Assembly: GCF_020709055.1 (NCBI RefSeq)
Contig: NZ_JAJFCK010000019.1
Location: 1 to 58,602 of the forward strand
From: Ruminococcus callidus
GTDB taxonomy: Bacteria > Bacillota > Clostridia > Oscillospirales > Ruminococcaceae
DNA length: 58,602 nt
Direction of reading: 5' to 3'
Shown here: positions 17,401 through 25,754 of the stretch, one piece after another
How the letters are laid out: the number at the start of each line of letters is the position of its first letter
Position numbering within the stretch: position 1 is the stretch's first letter
The notes under the pieces: model-generated
What the model saw: only the letters and a program-made list of their open reading frames with translations
The model's database searches: none
What the model was told of the DNA's origin: nothing
Made by a program: the position numbers and the translations under genes

Positions 17401-18123
17401 GGCGCAAGACCTCAGACCTTTATCATCCGCAACCTCTCCGCAGCAGCCATGGAGGATTCCATCACCACATTCGCTGCCATGGTAAAGCAGGCGCAGATCA
17501 TCATGATCCCCGGCGGCTTCAGCGGCGGCGACGAGCCGGAGGGCAGCGGTAAGTTCATCACCGCATTCTTCCGCAACCCCCGCATCAAGGACGCTGTTCA
17601 CGAGCTTCTGAAAAACCGTGACGGTCTGATGCTGGGTATCTGCAATGGCTTCCAGGCACTGGTAAAGCTTGGTCTGGTCCCGTTCGGCGAGATCATGGAC
17701 ATGACAGATGTTTCGCCGACGCTGACCTTCAACACCATCGCACGCCACCAGTCCATGCTGGTCAATACGAGAATCGCCTCCAACAAGTCCCCGTGGCTGT
17801 ACGGCACAGAGGTTGGCGATGTGCACACCGTTGCCATCTCCCACGGCGAGGGACGCTTTGTTGCGCCGCCGGAGCTGCTGGCAGACATGGCAAAGAACGG
17901 TCAGATCGCAACCCAGTACGTTGATCTGGCAGGCAACCCCACCATGGACATCCACTTCAACCCCAACACCTCTATGATGGCCATCGAGGGTATCACTTCG
18001 CCGGACGGCAGAGTCCTCGGCAAGATGGGACACAGCGAGCGTATCGGTCAGAACCTGTACCGGAACGTACCGGGCGAAAAGGATCAGAAGATCTTCGAGA
18101 GCGGTGTCGCTTACTTCCAGTAA
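14419..18123 (+). CDS. purL: phosphoribosylformylglycinamidine synthase, single chain
   Basis: A 1234-residue FGAM synthase converting FGAR, glutamine and ATP to FGAM in purine synthesis. It contains an N-terminal PurS-like region, two PurM-like domains (FKNETHNHPTEIEPFGGAATCLGG; CGSIGGKDSMSGTF) and a C-terminal class I glutamine amidotransferase (from about residue 970) with the nucleophile in GICNGFQ plus IPGGFSGGDEPEGSGK. This is the large clostridial fused form instead of separate purS/purQ/purL. AAAAGGAG at 14404-14411 precedes the ATG. No purine riboswitch is seen upstream. Confidence 0.96.
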   Translation: MSVSRIYVEKKAEFAVEARAVLSDLQTALRLNVTNVRIFNRYDADHLTEEAFQRAIPTVFSEPAVDHIYTELPALEPGQRMFATEYLPGQFDQRADSCEQCIQILLQGERCRVRTAQVFVISGNLTDAEFDRLKSYLINPVERREASMEKPQTLDTNYTIPTTVKTLDGFTKLSEEELKQFINEYGLAMDLGDIQFCQAYFRDTEHRDPTITELRMIDTYWSDHCRHTTFLTHISNVDIPTGYIKDTYDAYCEVRQELGRGEKPMTLMDLATIAAKKLKADGKLNDLDESEEINACSVKIKVDINGKDEDWILMFKNETHNHPTEIEPFGGAATCLGGAIRDPLSGRSYVYQAMRVTGAANPLVPVEDTIAGKLPQRKITVGAANGYSSYGNQIGLATGHVAEVYHPGYMAKRMEIGAVLGAAPASNIRREAPVPGDIVILLGGKTGRDGCGGATGSSKSHTIESLEHCGAEVQKGNAPEERKLQRLFRNPAVTRMIKRCNDFGAGGVSVAIGELTDGLEIDLNAVPKKYDGLDGTEIAISESQERMAVVVAPEDAEKFIKEASRENLEATIVAVVKAEPRLRMNWNGNTIVDLSREFLNSNGAVKHTDISIAEPSAPETSTLTDSADAWMELLSSLNICSQKGLIEKFDSTIGAGTVLMPFGGVYQLSPSQAMAAKIPVLRGETNTCSLMGWGYNPTISEHSPYLGAMDAVITSVAKVVAAGGSWHHCWLTFQEYFERTQNDPKRWGKPMAALLGAFKAQLELSCGSIGGKDSMSGTFENIDVPPTLVSFAVSTAKADKVVSTEFKQAGDKVVMLRPTVDENGIPNFESVRSTFDKVEAMIAAGRIRAGWVIDYGGAAEGIAKMCFGNGIGFTFSRQLTDAELFQPCCGGFLLELCGDAEEGEDVIGTTAKKPEIICPNYTLQLDKLLACWERKLEPIFPCRIKTTNEVPEKLSYTRKTTLSASVKSAQPRVLIPVFPGTNCEYDTARVFERAGARPQTFIIRNLSAAAMEDSITTFAAMVKQAQIIMIPGGFSGGDEPEGSGKFITAFFRNPRIKDAVHELLKNRDGLMLGICNGFQALVKLGLVPFGEIMDMTDVSPTLTFNTIARHQSMLVNTRIASNKSPWLYGTEVGDVHTVAISHGEGRFVAPPELLADMAKNGQIATQYVDLAGNPTMDIHFNPNTSMMAIEGITSPDGRVLGKMGHSERIGQNLYRNVPGEKDQKIFESGVAYFQ

Positions 18124-18157
18124 TCTCATCCAAAAATAAAAACGCACGGCGTTTCTG

Positions 18158-18183
18158 CGGGCAGCTTCGGCTGCCCGTTTTTT
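18158..18183. terminator. purL terminator (convergent)
   Basis: CGGGCAGC, TTCG tetraloop, GCTGCCCG, then TTTTTT. On the minus strand a small AAACGC-CGT-GCGTTTTTATTTTT hairpin just beyond can end the opposing gene. Confidence 0.85.
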
Positions 18184-18187
18184 GTTG

Positions 18188-18517
18188 TCAGGAAGTCAGG
18201 TCCTCCACCAGCTGCCGCAGCTCTGCCTCTGTCCCCACGGTGATGCCGGATTCCAGCTGTTCCAGATCGTATTCCGACAGCAGGCTCAGGGGCATGTCCA
18301 GCTTCTGATAGGGAACGCTGCTGCCGGTGCGGTAGAGGGCGAGTTTGCCGTCTGTGATCTGGATTCGGTACTGCCCCTCCGCCGTTGTTACCTCTGTCAC
18401 ATTCTCCTGCGCATGACTGCGTTCCCGCTGCACTGTGCCCGTCATTGCGCCGGCGACGATCACCAGAGAGATTGCCAGCGCCGTCAGAATCATCCACGCC
18501 ATCTTTCGTTTTTCCAT
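18188..18517 (-). CDS. membrane-anchored protein with BofC-type C-terminal domain
   Basis: A 109-residue protein with one N-terminal membrane helix (about 7-26) and an extracytoplasmic domain. The pattern YRIQITDGKLALYRTG, then PLSLLSEYDLEQLESGITVGTEAELRQLVEDLTS, resembles the C-terminal domain shared with the B. subtilis sporulation checkpoint protein BofC. That domain also occurs in non-sporulation proteins of clostridia, so a sporulation role is not assured. CAGGAGGAAGG precedes the ATG at 18517. Confidence 0.65.
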   Translation of the reverse strand: MEKRKMAWMILTALAISLVIVAGAMTGTVQRERSHAQENVTEVTTAEGQYRIQITDGKLALYRTGSSVPYQKLDMPLSLLSEYDLEQLESGITVGTEAELRQLVEDLTS

Positions 18518-18619
18518 ATGCCTTCCTCCTGTTTTTCATGGAAATGTTAGAAATATTCTTTCCGAAATCCAGAAGTTTATGCATTTTGTATATTTTCCAA
18601 AGAAAATTTGCATTTCCTC

Positions 18620-18648
18620 TTAACATCCAGCGAAAAACGTGCTATAAT
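18620..18648 (+). promoter_or_regulatory. sigma-A promoter of the class A PBP gene
   Basis: TTAACA (18620-18625), 17 bp, TATAAT (18643-18648). Confidence 0.75.
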
Positions 18649-18729
18649 AAATCTGTATATATTGCCTCGGTGTTCACTGCACCGCTATGCAGTGATCTCC
18701 ATAGATTTTTCGGAAGGAACAAGGATACC

Positions 18730-21216
18730 ATGGATAAAAAGCAGCAAAAAAGAGGAAAAGGCGCTTCGGCGAAATCCGGCGCACCCAACCGTGCAGCAAG
18801 ACAGTACTACGGTCCCACAGGAACGCCGGAATATCCCTACCACACACCGGAACTGGACGAGGGCATTGCCAAACCGAAACGGTTTCCGGCGCTCAGCCGG
18901 ACGCTGTCCATTCTCGGCTCTACGCTGATCTCCCTCTTCCTCATTCTCATCATCACATGCACCATCGTGGCAACGGCGCTGGTGGTCTATGTCATGCATT
19001 TCCGGGATGATGTTTCCAACGTCACCATCGAAGAAATGGAGCTGTCCTACAACACGGATATCTACGCCAAGGACAAGAATGACGAGTGGGTTCCTATCTA
19101 CGAGGTCAGCAACCAGTCCCAGCGTATTCCGGTGGACATCTCCACCATTCCCCAGCACGTGCGGGACGCTTTCGTCTGCGCCGAGGACGAGCGGTTCTAC
19201 ACCCATGACGGCGTGGACTATAAGCGGACGCTCTCAGCTTTCGTGAACATGTTCATTCACATCTATGACACCAATCAGGGCGGTTCGACCATCACCCAGC
19301 AGCTCATCAAAAACATCACCGGCGACAGCGAGCAGTCCCCCTCCCGTAAGATTCGTGAGATCTTCCGTGCCATGGAGCTGGAGCGAGCCTACTCCAAGGA
19401 CAAGATTCTGGAAACCTATCTGAACTACATCGGATTCGGCGGAAGCTCCAACGGCATTGAGCACGCCGCCCAGAAATATTTCGGCAAGAGCGCCAGCGAG
19501 CTGGACGTGGCAGAGGCAGCGTGTCTGGCAGCCATTCCCAAGAGTCCGGAGACGCTCAACCCCTTTGCCGGCTACACCGACGATGCCACCGGAGAGTGGA
19601 TCAACACCGGCAAGGAAAAGAACCGCAGCCGGCAGCAATATGTGCTCTGGCAGATGTACGACAACGGCGCACTGACCTATGACGAATACGAAAAGGCGCT
19701 GCACGAAAAGCTGGTCTTTACAGATTCCGACGAGTACAAGGCTGCCCACCCCGATGCGGACAAGCAACAGATTGCCGACAGCTCCACCGCAACCTCTTGG
19801 ATTGTGGACGCTGCCATCTATGAAGTGGCGTCCTATCTGGAGGACAAGTTCAACCTGACACAGGAACAGGCAGTCGCCCGCATCAATGACGGCGGCTATC
19901 AGATCTACACCACCGCCAATCTGGACATGCAGGAATACGTGGAACAGCGGTACGCCGACATCAACAATCTGGTGGAGAGCTCCCGTGTCGCCAAGTGGCA
20001 GGACAACGACGGGGACGGCGTTTATTCGCCGGAAGAGGTGGAATATCCGGAGTCCTCGTTTATCGCCATGGACTATCAGGGCAATATTCTTGCTGTTGTG
20101 GGTGCGATCGGTGAGAAAACCGAGTCCCTCTGCTGGAACTACGCAACCATGGAACCCCGTCAGCCCGGTTCGACCATCAAACCGCTGACCACCTACGGTC
20201 TGGCGCTGGAAAGCGATCTGATTCACTGGGGTGCCATCTACAAAGACGAGCCGATTCAGGTCAACGGCGAAGCATGGCCAACCAACTACAGTGAGGACAG
20301 CTCCGCCATGAGCATCAGCCACAAGGATCTGAAAATCTATCAGGCACTGGAAAAATCTTATAATACCGTTCCGGCGCAGCTGTGTCAGGCGCTGACACCC
20401 CAAAAAGTATTTGAGTTTGCCACCAGCAAGCTCCGGCTGGATCTCTGTGAGGATTCCGGCGACGGCCACACTGATATGGATTACTCCCCGCTGACTGTTG
20501 GTGCGCTGACCTACGGTGTCACACTGGAAAATCTGGTCAATGGCTACATCCCCTACGGCAACGGCGGAACGCAGTATCAGGCGCATCTGGTCAGCAAAGT
20601 CATGAAGGGTGCCGGCGAACTGGTCTATGAAAACGATGGCAACCCCCAGACGGCAGTCAGTGCAGAAACCTCCTACGTCATGAACAAGCTGCTCCAGAAC
20701 GTCGTCAACAACGGTACCGGTACCGCTGCAAAGCTGGAAAACAAACACGTTGCCGGCAAGACCGGTACCACTGAGGACTGGAACGACCTGACTTTTGTGG
20801 GACTCACCGAAGACTTCGTCAGCGGTATCTGGATCGGTTACACCGAGCGTTCCGAGCTGCAAGACCACAACATCAAATCCGCACAAATCTGGCAGAATGT
20901 CATTGGCGAATACGCCAACAGCTTGAACACTGGCGCTGAGTACCCCAAGAATGACAAGGTAGTCGAAGCTCCCATGTGCGATAAGTCCGGCAAGATCGCC
21001 GGTCCCAACTGCACTTCCACCAGCACCGGCTACTGGAAGTCCTCCAATGCGCCGGTCTGCGACACCTGTACCAAGAGCTACCAGCAGCAGCCTGCTACTA
21101 CAACAACCGCCTCGGGGGCAAGCGGCAACACACAGCAGACCTCCACACAGGCTGCCAACGGACAGACCCCCGCCGCCACAACAGCTGCACCGGCTGACGG
21201 CAACAGTCAAGGATAA
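18730..21216 (+). CDS. class A penicillin-binding protein (PBP1A type)
   Basis: An 828-residue bifunctional murein synthase. It has a basic cytoplasmic tail (1-58), one membrane helix (about 59-89), a GT51 transglycosylase domain with AEDERFYTHDGVD (catalytic Glu152) and GGSTITQQLIKN, and a transpeptidase domain with GSTIK (Ser481), EKSYNT and KTGTT (Lys677). All catalytic motifs are intact. The C-terminal 70 residues are a Cys-containing linker and a Thr/Ala/Gln-rich tail. The ATG at 18730 is used; the frame extends to 18385 without a start signal and over the promoter. Confidence 0.95.
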   Translation: MDKKQQKRGKGASAKSGAPNRAARQYYGPTGTPEYPYHTPELDEGIAKPKRFPALSRTLSILGSTLISLFLILIITCTIVATALVVYVMHFRDDVSNVTIEEMELSYNTDIYAKDKNDEWVPIYEVSNQSQRIPVDISTIPQHVRDAFVCAEDERFYTHDGVDYKRTLSAFVNMFIHIYDTNQGGSTITQQLIKNITGDSEQSPSRKIREIFRAMELERAYSKDKILETYLNYIGFGGSSNGIEHAAQKYFGKSASELDVAEAACLAAIPKSPETLNPFAGYTDDATGEWINTGKEKNRSRQQYVLWQMYDNGALTYDEYEKALHEKLVFTDSDEYKAAHPDADKQQIADSSTATSWIVDAAIYEVASYLEDKFNLTQEQAVARINDGGYQIYTTANLDMQEYVEQRYADINNLVESSRVAKWQDNDGDGVYSPEEVEYPESSFIAMDYQGNILAVVGAIGEKTESLCWNYATMEPRQPGSTIKPLTTYGLALESDLIHWGAIYKDEPIQVNGEAWPTNYSEDSSAMSISHKDLKIYQALEKSYNTVPAQLCQALTPQKVFEFATSKLRLDLCEDSGDGHTDMDYSPLTVGALTYGVTLENLVNGYIPYGNGGTQYQAHLVSKVMKGAGELVYENDGNPQTAVSAETSYVMNKLLQNVVNNGTGTAAKLENKHVAGKTGTTEDWNDLTFVGLTEDFVSGIWIGYTERSELQDHNIKSAQIWQNVIGEYANSLNTGAEYPKNDKVVEAPMCDKSGKIAGPNCTSTSTGYWKSSNAPVCDTCTKSYQQQPATTTTASGASGNTQQTSTQAANGQTPAATTAAPADGNSQG

Positions 21217-21247
21217 GCGTTAATTTTCAACAAAGGAAGTGTTTTCT

Positions 21248-22366
21248 ATGCAGCCACTCTATCTTCTCTGCTGTCCCTGTCATTTCGGACTGGAACGCAC
21301 GCTGCGGTTCGAAATCTCAAAAATCGGCGGAACCGACATCACAGCGCAGGACGGTCGTGTCCTGTTTCGCGGCGATGCGCTCACCATCGCCAAGGCAAAC
21401 CTCTCCCTCTCTGTGGCAGAACGTGTGCTCATTCAGCTGGGGCAGTTTCCCGCCTACAGCTTCGAGGAGCTGTTTCAGGGCATGCGCAGCATTCCGCTGG
21501 AACAGTGGATCGGCAAGGACGATGCCTTCCCGGTCAAGGGACATGCGCTGGACTCCAAGCTGCACAGCGTGCCGGACTGCCAGTCCATCCTGAAAAAGGC
21601 AGCGGTGGAACGGCTGAAATCCGTCTACCATACCAGCTGGTTCACGGAATCCGGCGCCATTCATCCCCTGCACTTTACCATCCGGAAAAACATCGCCACC
21701 ATCTATCTGGACACCTCCGGCATCGGGCTGCACAAGCGCGGATACCGGAAAAACGCCAACGCTGCACCTATCAAAGAGACACTCGCCGCCGGCATCGTCG
21801 ATCTGGCACGGGTGCACTCTGACAGCGTCGTCTGCGACCCGTTCTGCGGAAGCGGTACAATTCTGATCGAAGCGGCATTCAAGGCGCTGCGCATTGCCCC
21901 CGGCATGCACCGCCGGTTCTTAGCGGAAAAATGGGCGCAGATTCCGGAGAGCGTCTGGAAAGAAGCACGCTCCGAAGCTGTGGCACGCATCCAGCGGGAT
22001 GCAACATTCACTGCCATCGGCTCGGACATTGACGAAGCAGCGATCGCCCTCACCGAGGAGAACTGCCGCCGTGCCGGTGTCAAGCCGCGCATCCGGCTGG
22101 TACAGCAGGATGTGGCGGAGTTCCAGCCGCCAGAGGGTGCCATCACCATCTGCAATCCGCCCTATGGCGAGCGTATGCTGGACATCCAGCAGGCACAGTC
22201 CATCTACCGCATTATGGGGGATGTCTTTCCAGCAGACAAAGCTCACCCCTGCTACATCATTACGCCGGATGCAGACTTCGAGCTGCACTTCGGCAAACCG
22301 GCAAATAAGAAACGAAAGCTCTATAACGGCATGATCCAGTGCAACCTGATGAGCTATTTCCAATGA
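21248..22366 (+). CDS. THUMP-domain class I rRNA methyltransferase (RlmL/YpsC type)
   Basis: A 372-residue SAM-dependent RNA methyltransferase, probably an N2-guanine 23S rRNA enzyme of the RlmL-N/YpsC family. The N-terminal THUMP region is followed by HKRGYRKNANAAPIKETLAAGIV, the SAM motif CDPFCGSGTILIEAAF, and the catalytic ITICNPPYGERM (NPPY). The ATG at 21248 has AAAGGAAG upstream; the GTG at 21239 overlaps it. It lies 31 bp after the PBP gene and may share its transcript. Confidence 0.9.
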   Translation: MQPLYLLCCPCHFGLERTLRFEISKIGGTDITAQDGRVLFRGDALTIAKANLSLSVAERVLIQLGQFPAYSFEELFQGMRSIPLEQWIGKDDAFPVKGHALDSKLHSVPDCQSILKKAAVERLKSVYHTSWFTESGAIHPLHFTIRKNIATIYLDTSGIGLHKRGYRKNANAAPIKETLAAGIVDLARVHSDSVVCDPFCGSGTILIEAAFKALRIAPGMHRRFLAEKWAQIPESVWKEARSEAVARIQRDATFTAIGSDIDEAAIALTEENCRRAGVKPRIRLVQQDVAEFQPPEGAITICNPPYGERMLDIQQAQSIYRIMGDVFPADKAHPCYIITPDADFELHFGKPANKKRKLYNGMIQCNLMSYFQ

Positions 22367-22449
22367 TTTTCACATGCGCTGATTCAACGGCAACGGACTG
22401 AATCAGCGCATTGCTTATGCAAAAACATGGTTCGTTCAAAAATCCACAG

Positions 22450-22478
22450 TTGACAACGCGGGAAAAATCGTCTATAAT
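22450..22478 (+). promoter_or_regulatory. consensus sigma-A promoter of greA-lysS
   Basis: TTGACA (22450-22455), 17 bp, TATAAT (22473-22478), a perfect consensus. Confidence 0.88.
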
Positions 22479-22560
22479 AAATAAGACTGTTCTGCGTAAT
22501 GTGACGCAAACGCATGTGCAGCAGATGCTGCAACTTTACAACAAGGGAGTATGGATTATC

Positions 22561-23031
22561 ATGGCAAAAAAACAAATTTCCAGATCCGGTGCAGAAAAAC
22601 TGCGAAAGGAATTAGAAGAACTGATCACCGTCCGCCGTCCGGAAATGGCACAGAAGCTGAAGGAAGCCCGTTCTCAGGGCGACCTCTCCGAGAATGCGGA
22701 ATACGATGAAGCCAAAAACGAACAGGCGATCATGGAAGCCCAGATCGCAGAAATTCAGGCAACCCTGAACAATTCTGAAATCGTCGATGATGATGCCATC
22801 TCTGTAGACGAAGTCGGACTCGGCTCTATCATCAAGCTCAAGAATTACAGCAACGGCAAAATCGAAACCCTCCAGATCGTCAGCAGCAATGAGGCAAATT
22901 TTGCAGAGCACAAGATCTCGGATGAATCCCCCATCGGTGCCGGCGCAATGAAGAAAAAGGTCGGCGACAGCTTCATGATCGAAGCACCGGTCGGCGAACT
23001 GCAATTTGAGATTCTGGAAATCAGCAAGTAA
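22561..23031 (+). CDS. greA: transcription elongation factor GreA
   Basis: A 156-residue GreA that stimulates transcript cleavage by backtracked RNA polymerase. The N-terminal coiled coil (about 10-75) carries the loop signature ARSQGDLSENAEYDEAKNEQ with its acidic tip; the C-terminal FKBP-like domain ends in KVGDSFMIEAPVGELQFEILEI. The ATG at 22561 follows AAGGGAG. Followed by lysS after 20 bp, a common clostridial pairing. Confidence 0.96.
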   Translation: MAKKQISRSGAEKLRKELEELITVRRPEMAQKLKEARSQGDLSENAEYDEAKNEQAIMEAQIAEIQATLNNSEIVDDDAISVDEVGLGSIIKLKNYSNGKIETLQIVSSNEANFAEHKISDESPIGAGAMKKKVGDSFMIEAPVGELQFEILEISK

Positions 23032-23051
23032 GAATAGAGGAAGTGTATCCA

Positions 23052-24671
23052 ATGGCAAATCAAACCAATCCGCCTGTTCCGGAACAGGAGCAGGACAGCA
23101 ATACCCTGCGGCAGATCCGTCTGGAAAAGCTGCGGCAGAGACAGGCAGAGGGCAACGACCCGTTCGCCATTACCAAGTATGATGTGACTGCAAAGGCTGC
23201 TGCCATCAAAACCGAATATGAGGCAACCGAAGCGAAGTTCAAGGCAGAGGCCGGTGACGACGAAGAAGCGCTTCAGGCAAAGCTGGACACGCTGAAGGGA
23301 CAGCCCATCTCTATTGCCGGCCGTATCATGAGCTGGCGTGACATGGGACGTGCCAACTTCATCGATGTACGGGACGACACCGACCGCATTCAGGTCTATG
23401 TCCGCATGAACGACATCGGCAAGGAGGAATTCAAGGAATTTAAGAAGTGGGATATCGGCGATATTGTCGGTGTCAAGGGCTTCGTATTCCGTACCCGCAA
23501 GGGCGAGATTTCCATCCATGCCACAGAGATCACCATGCTCTCCAAGTCCCTCCTTCCCCTGCCGGAGAAGTGGCACGGTCTGAAGGATCAGGACACCCGT
23601 TACCGTCAGCGGTATCTGGACTTGATCGTAAACCCGAATGTCAAGCAGACATTTGTCACCCGAAGCCAGATCCTGCGGGAAATCCGTGCTTATCTGGACG
23701 GCATCGGCTATCTGGAAGTGGAAACACCGGTTCTGCTGCCGCTGCAAATTGCCGCTGCGGCAAAGCCGTTTGTGACCCATCACAACACGCTGGACATGGA
23801 CATGTTCCTGCGCATCGAAACCGAACTGAATCTGAAGAAGCTCATCGTCGGCGGCTTCGACCGTGTTTACGAAGTGGGACGCATCTTCCGGAACGAGGGC
23901 ATGGATCCCTCTCACAATCCGGAATTCACCTCTATTGAAATGTATCAGGCATACACCGATTATCACGGCATGATGGATCTGATCGAGGATATGTACCGCA
24001 CGCTGGCAAAGAAGATCTGCGGCAAGGACATCATCTCCTATCAGGGCACAGACATCCGTCTGGGCGAGCCGTGGGAGCGTCTGACCATGGCGGAGGCTGT
24101 CAAGAAGTATGCCGGCGTGGATTACAACGACTGGGCAACGGATGCTGACGCAAGAGCCTGCGCCAAGGAAAAGAGCGTGGAAGTCGAAGAGGGCGAAAAC
24201 GCAACCAAGGGTCACGTTCTGATCGCATTCTTTGATGCATTCGTCGAAGAGCAGCTGATTCAGCCGACCATCATCTACGACTATCCGGTCGAGAATTCTC
24301 CACTGGCAAAGCGCAAGCCGGAAAATCCGGCGTTCACCGAGCGCTTCGAGTACTTCATCTATGCCCGTGAAATGGGCAACGCATTCTCTGAGCTGAACGA
24401 TCCGGTAGATCAGAAGGAGCGTTTTGTCAAGCAGGTGGAGGCTCGCCGTGCGCTGGGCGATACGACTGGCGAAGTGGACGAGGATTTCGTGACAGCACTG
24501 GAATACGGCATGCCGCCCACAGGCGGTCTGGGACTTGGTCTGGACAGACTGGTTATGCTCCTGACCGACAGCCCGTCCATCCGTGATGTCCTGCTGTTCC
24601 CCACCATGCGGCCGCTGCCGAAGCTGGGACAGGAAGAAGAGGACGCTGCGGAAGAAGAAACCGAAGCATAA
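23052..24671 (+). CDS. lysS: lysine--tRNA ligase (class II)
   Basis: A 539-residue class II LysRS. The N-terminal OB-fold anticodon-binding domain (about 80-175, GQPISIAGRIMSWRDMGRANFIDVRD) precedes class II motif 1 (SQILREIRAYLDGIGYLEVETP), motif 2 (FDRVYEVGRIFRNEGMDPSHNPEFT) and motif 3 (GLGLGLDRLVMLLTDSPSIRDVLLFP). The C-terminus is a short acidic tail. The ATG at 23052 is chosen over the GTG at 23043 because GAGGAAG lies 8 bp upstream of it. Confidence 0.97.
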   Translation: MANQTNPPVPEQEQDSNTLRQIRLEKLRQRQAEGNDPFAITKYDVTAKAAAIKTEYEATEAKFKAEAGDDEEALQAKLDTLKGQPISIAGRIMSWRDMGRANFIDVRDDTDRIQVYVRMNDIGKEEFKEFKKWDIGDIVGVKGFVFRTRKGEISIHATEITMLSKSLLPLPEKWHGLKDQDTRYRQRYLDLIVNPNVKQTFVTRSQILREIRAYLDGIGYLEVETPVLLPLQIAAAAKPFVTHHNTLDMDMFLRIETELNLKKLIVGGFDRVYEVGRIFRNEGMDPSHNPEFTSIEMYQAYTDYHGMMDLIEDMYRTLAKKICGKDIISYQGTDIRLGEPWERLTMAEAVKKYAGVDYNDWATDADARACAKEKSVEVEEGENATKGHVLIAFFDAFVEEQLIQPTIIYDYPVENSPLAKRKPENPAFTERFEYFIYAREMGNAFSELNDPVDQKERFVKQVEARRALGDTTGEVDEDFVTALEYGMPPTGGLGLGLDRLVMLLTDSPSIRDVLLFPTMRPLPKLGQEEEDAAEEETEA

Positions 24672-24698
24672 AGTTTCATCACCACACGAAACAACAAG

Positions 24699-24748
24699 GG
24701 GGAATCGGTATGGACGGGAATGTTGCGTCCGCACGATTCCCCTTTTTT
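24699..24748 (+). terminator. lysS terminator
   Basis: Two-tier hairpin: GGGGAATCG with CGATTCCCC outside, GGACG with CGTCC inside, then TTTTTT. It separates greA-lysS from the next gene 17 bp later. Confidence 0.85.
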
Positions 24749-24765
24749 GAAACAGAGGTCATGCT

Positions 24766-25740
24766 ATGCAGGAAGAAGAAAAACACATCTCCTCCACAGA
24801 CGATGCAGACGACACCAAAAAGAAAAAGGGCAAGTCGATTCTGGAGACGATTCGGGAGATAGACGAAAAAGAGGCGCAGCGGGAGGCTGAGGAGGAGGCA
24901 CGCATTCGTGCCATCCGTGCGGAACGGGAGCGCAGGGAAAAAGAGGAATACGCCAAGAAGATTCAGCAGGAACGCATTGAGCTGATCCGTCTCAAGCAGG
25001 GCGTCATCACCGAAAGCGACACCATCCACGAGGAAAAGGAGGAGAAGCCAAAGCTTCCTTTCTGGAAAAAAGTCGGCAACTTCTTCTATCACAACAAATG
25101 GTGGCTGGGAATCACCACCGCACTGGTGGCGATTTTCACCTTTCTGATCGTGGATTATTTCTCCAAGGTAAAGCCGGACCTGATCGTCATGCTTCTGACA
25201 GACGATGCAGAGCTGCAGAGCGATACCACAGCGCTGGAGGCATATCTGGAACAGTTCACCGACGATGAGAACGGCGACGGCAAGATTCAGGTGGACATCT
25301 ACTCCATCCCCGTCACCGACAACATCGGCGAAAACGACTACTACACCGGCGATGCCACCAAGCTCTCCACCCAGATGATGATGGCGGACAGCGTCATGGT
25401 CATCACGGATGCCAAGGCGAACCGGTACATCTACGCTGATGAAACACTGGAAGATTTGGAAACCGCTTTCCCCGGCCACAAGAACATCCGTGGCAACGGC
25501 TATTACCTGCGCCACACAGATTTTGCCACAAAGATCGGCTACCCCGGCAACGTGGATCGTGACCTGTCCATCGGGCTGCGCAAACCGGTCAAGACCTACG
25601 ACAGCAAGGAAGAGATGCAGGAAAACTACGACATCGCTGCCAAGGTGCTGGAGCGCATTATGGCAGATCTGGACAACACGCAGGAACCGGAGGATCTTCC
25701 GCCGGAAACCACAGAGGCAGAGACCACGCTGCCACAATGA
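24766..25740 (+). CDS. hypothetical membrane protein with charged coiled-coil N-terminus
   Basis: A 324-residue protein I do not recognise. Residues 1-95 are highly charged with a probable coiled coil (EKEAQREAEEEARIRAIRAERERREKEEYAKK, given only as its character: Glu/Arg/Lys heptads about 33-75). A single membrane helix follows (about 112-132, WWLGITTALVAIFTFLIV), then a roughly 185-residue extracytoplasmic domain ending in a Pro/Thr/Glu tail. No cysteines or catalytic motif stand out. It leads a tight unit with nfo and the next envelope protein. Confidence 0.7.
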   Translation: MQEEEKHISSTDDADDTKKKKGKSILETIREIDEKEAQREAEEEARIRAIRAERERREKEEYAKKIQQERIELIRLKQGVITESDTIHEEKEEKPKLPFWKKVGNFFYHNKWWLGITTALVAIFTFLIVDYFSKVKPDLIVMLLTDDAELQSDTTALEAYLEQFTDDENGDGKIQVDIYSIPVTDNIGENDYYTGDATKLSTQMMMADSVMVITDAKANRYIYADETLEDLETAFPGHKNIRGNGYYLRHTDFATKIGYPGNVDRDLSIGLRKPVKTYDSKEEMQENYDIAAKVLERIMADLDNTQEPEDLPPETTEAETTLPQ

Positions 25741-25754
25741 AAGGAGTACCCACA

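Noticed and set aside
22845..24734. 629-codon minus-strand frame opposite lysS, and a similar 658-codon one opposite the PBP gene (19234-21210)
   Set aside because: Antisense shadows of strongly conserved genes, low-complexity hydrophobic composition, no ribosome-binding site.
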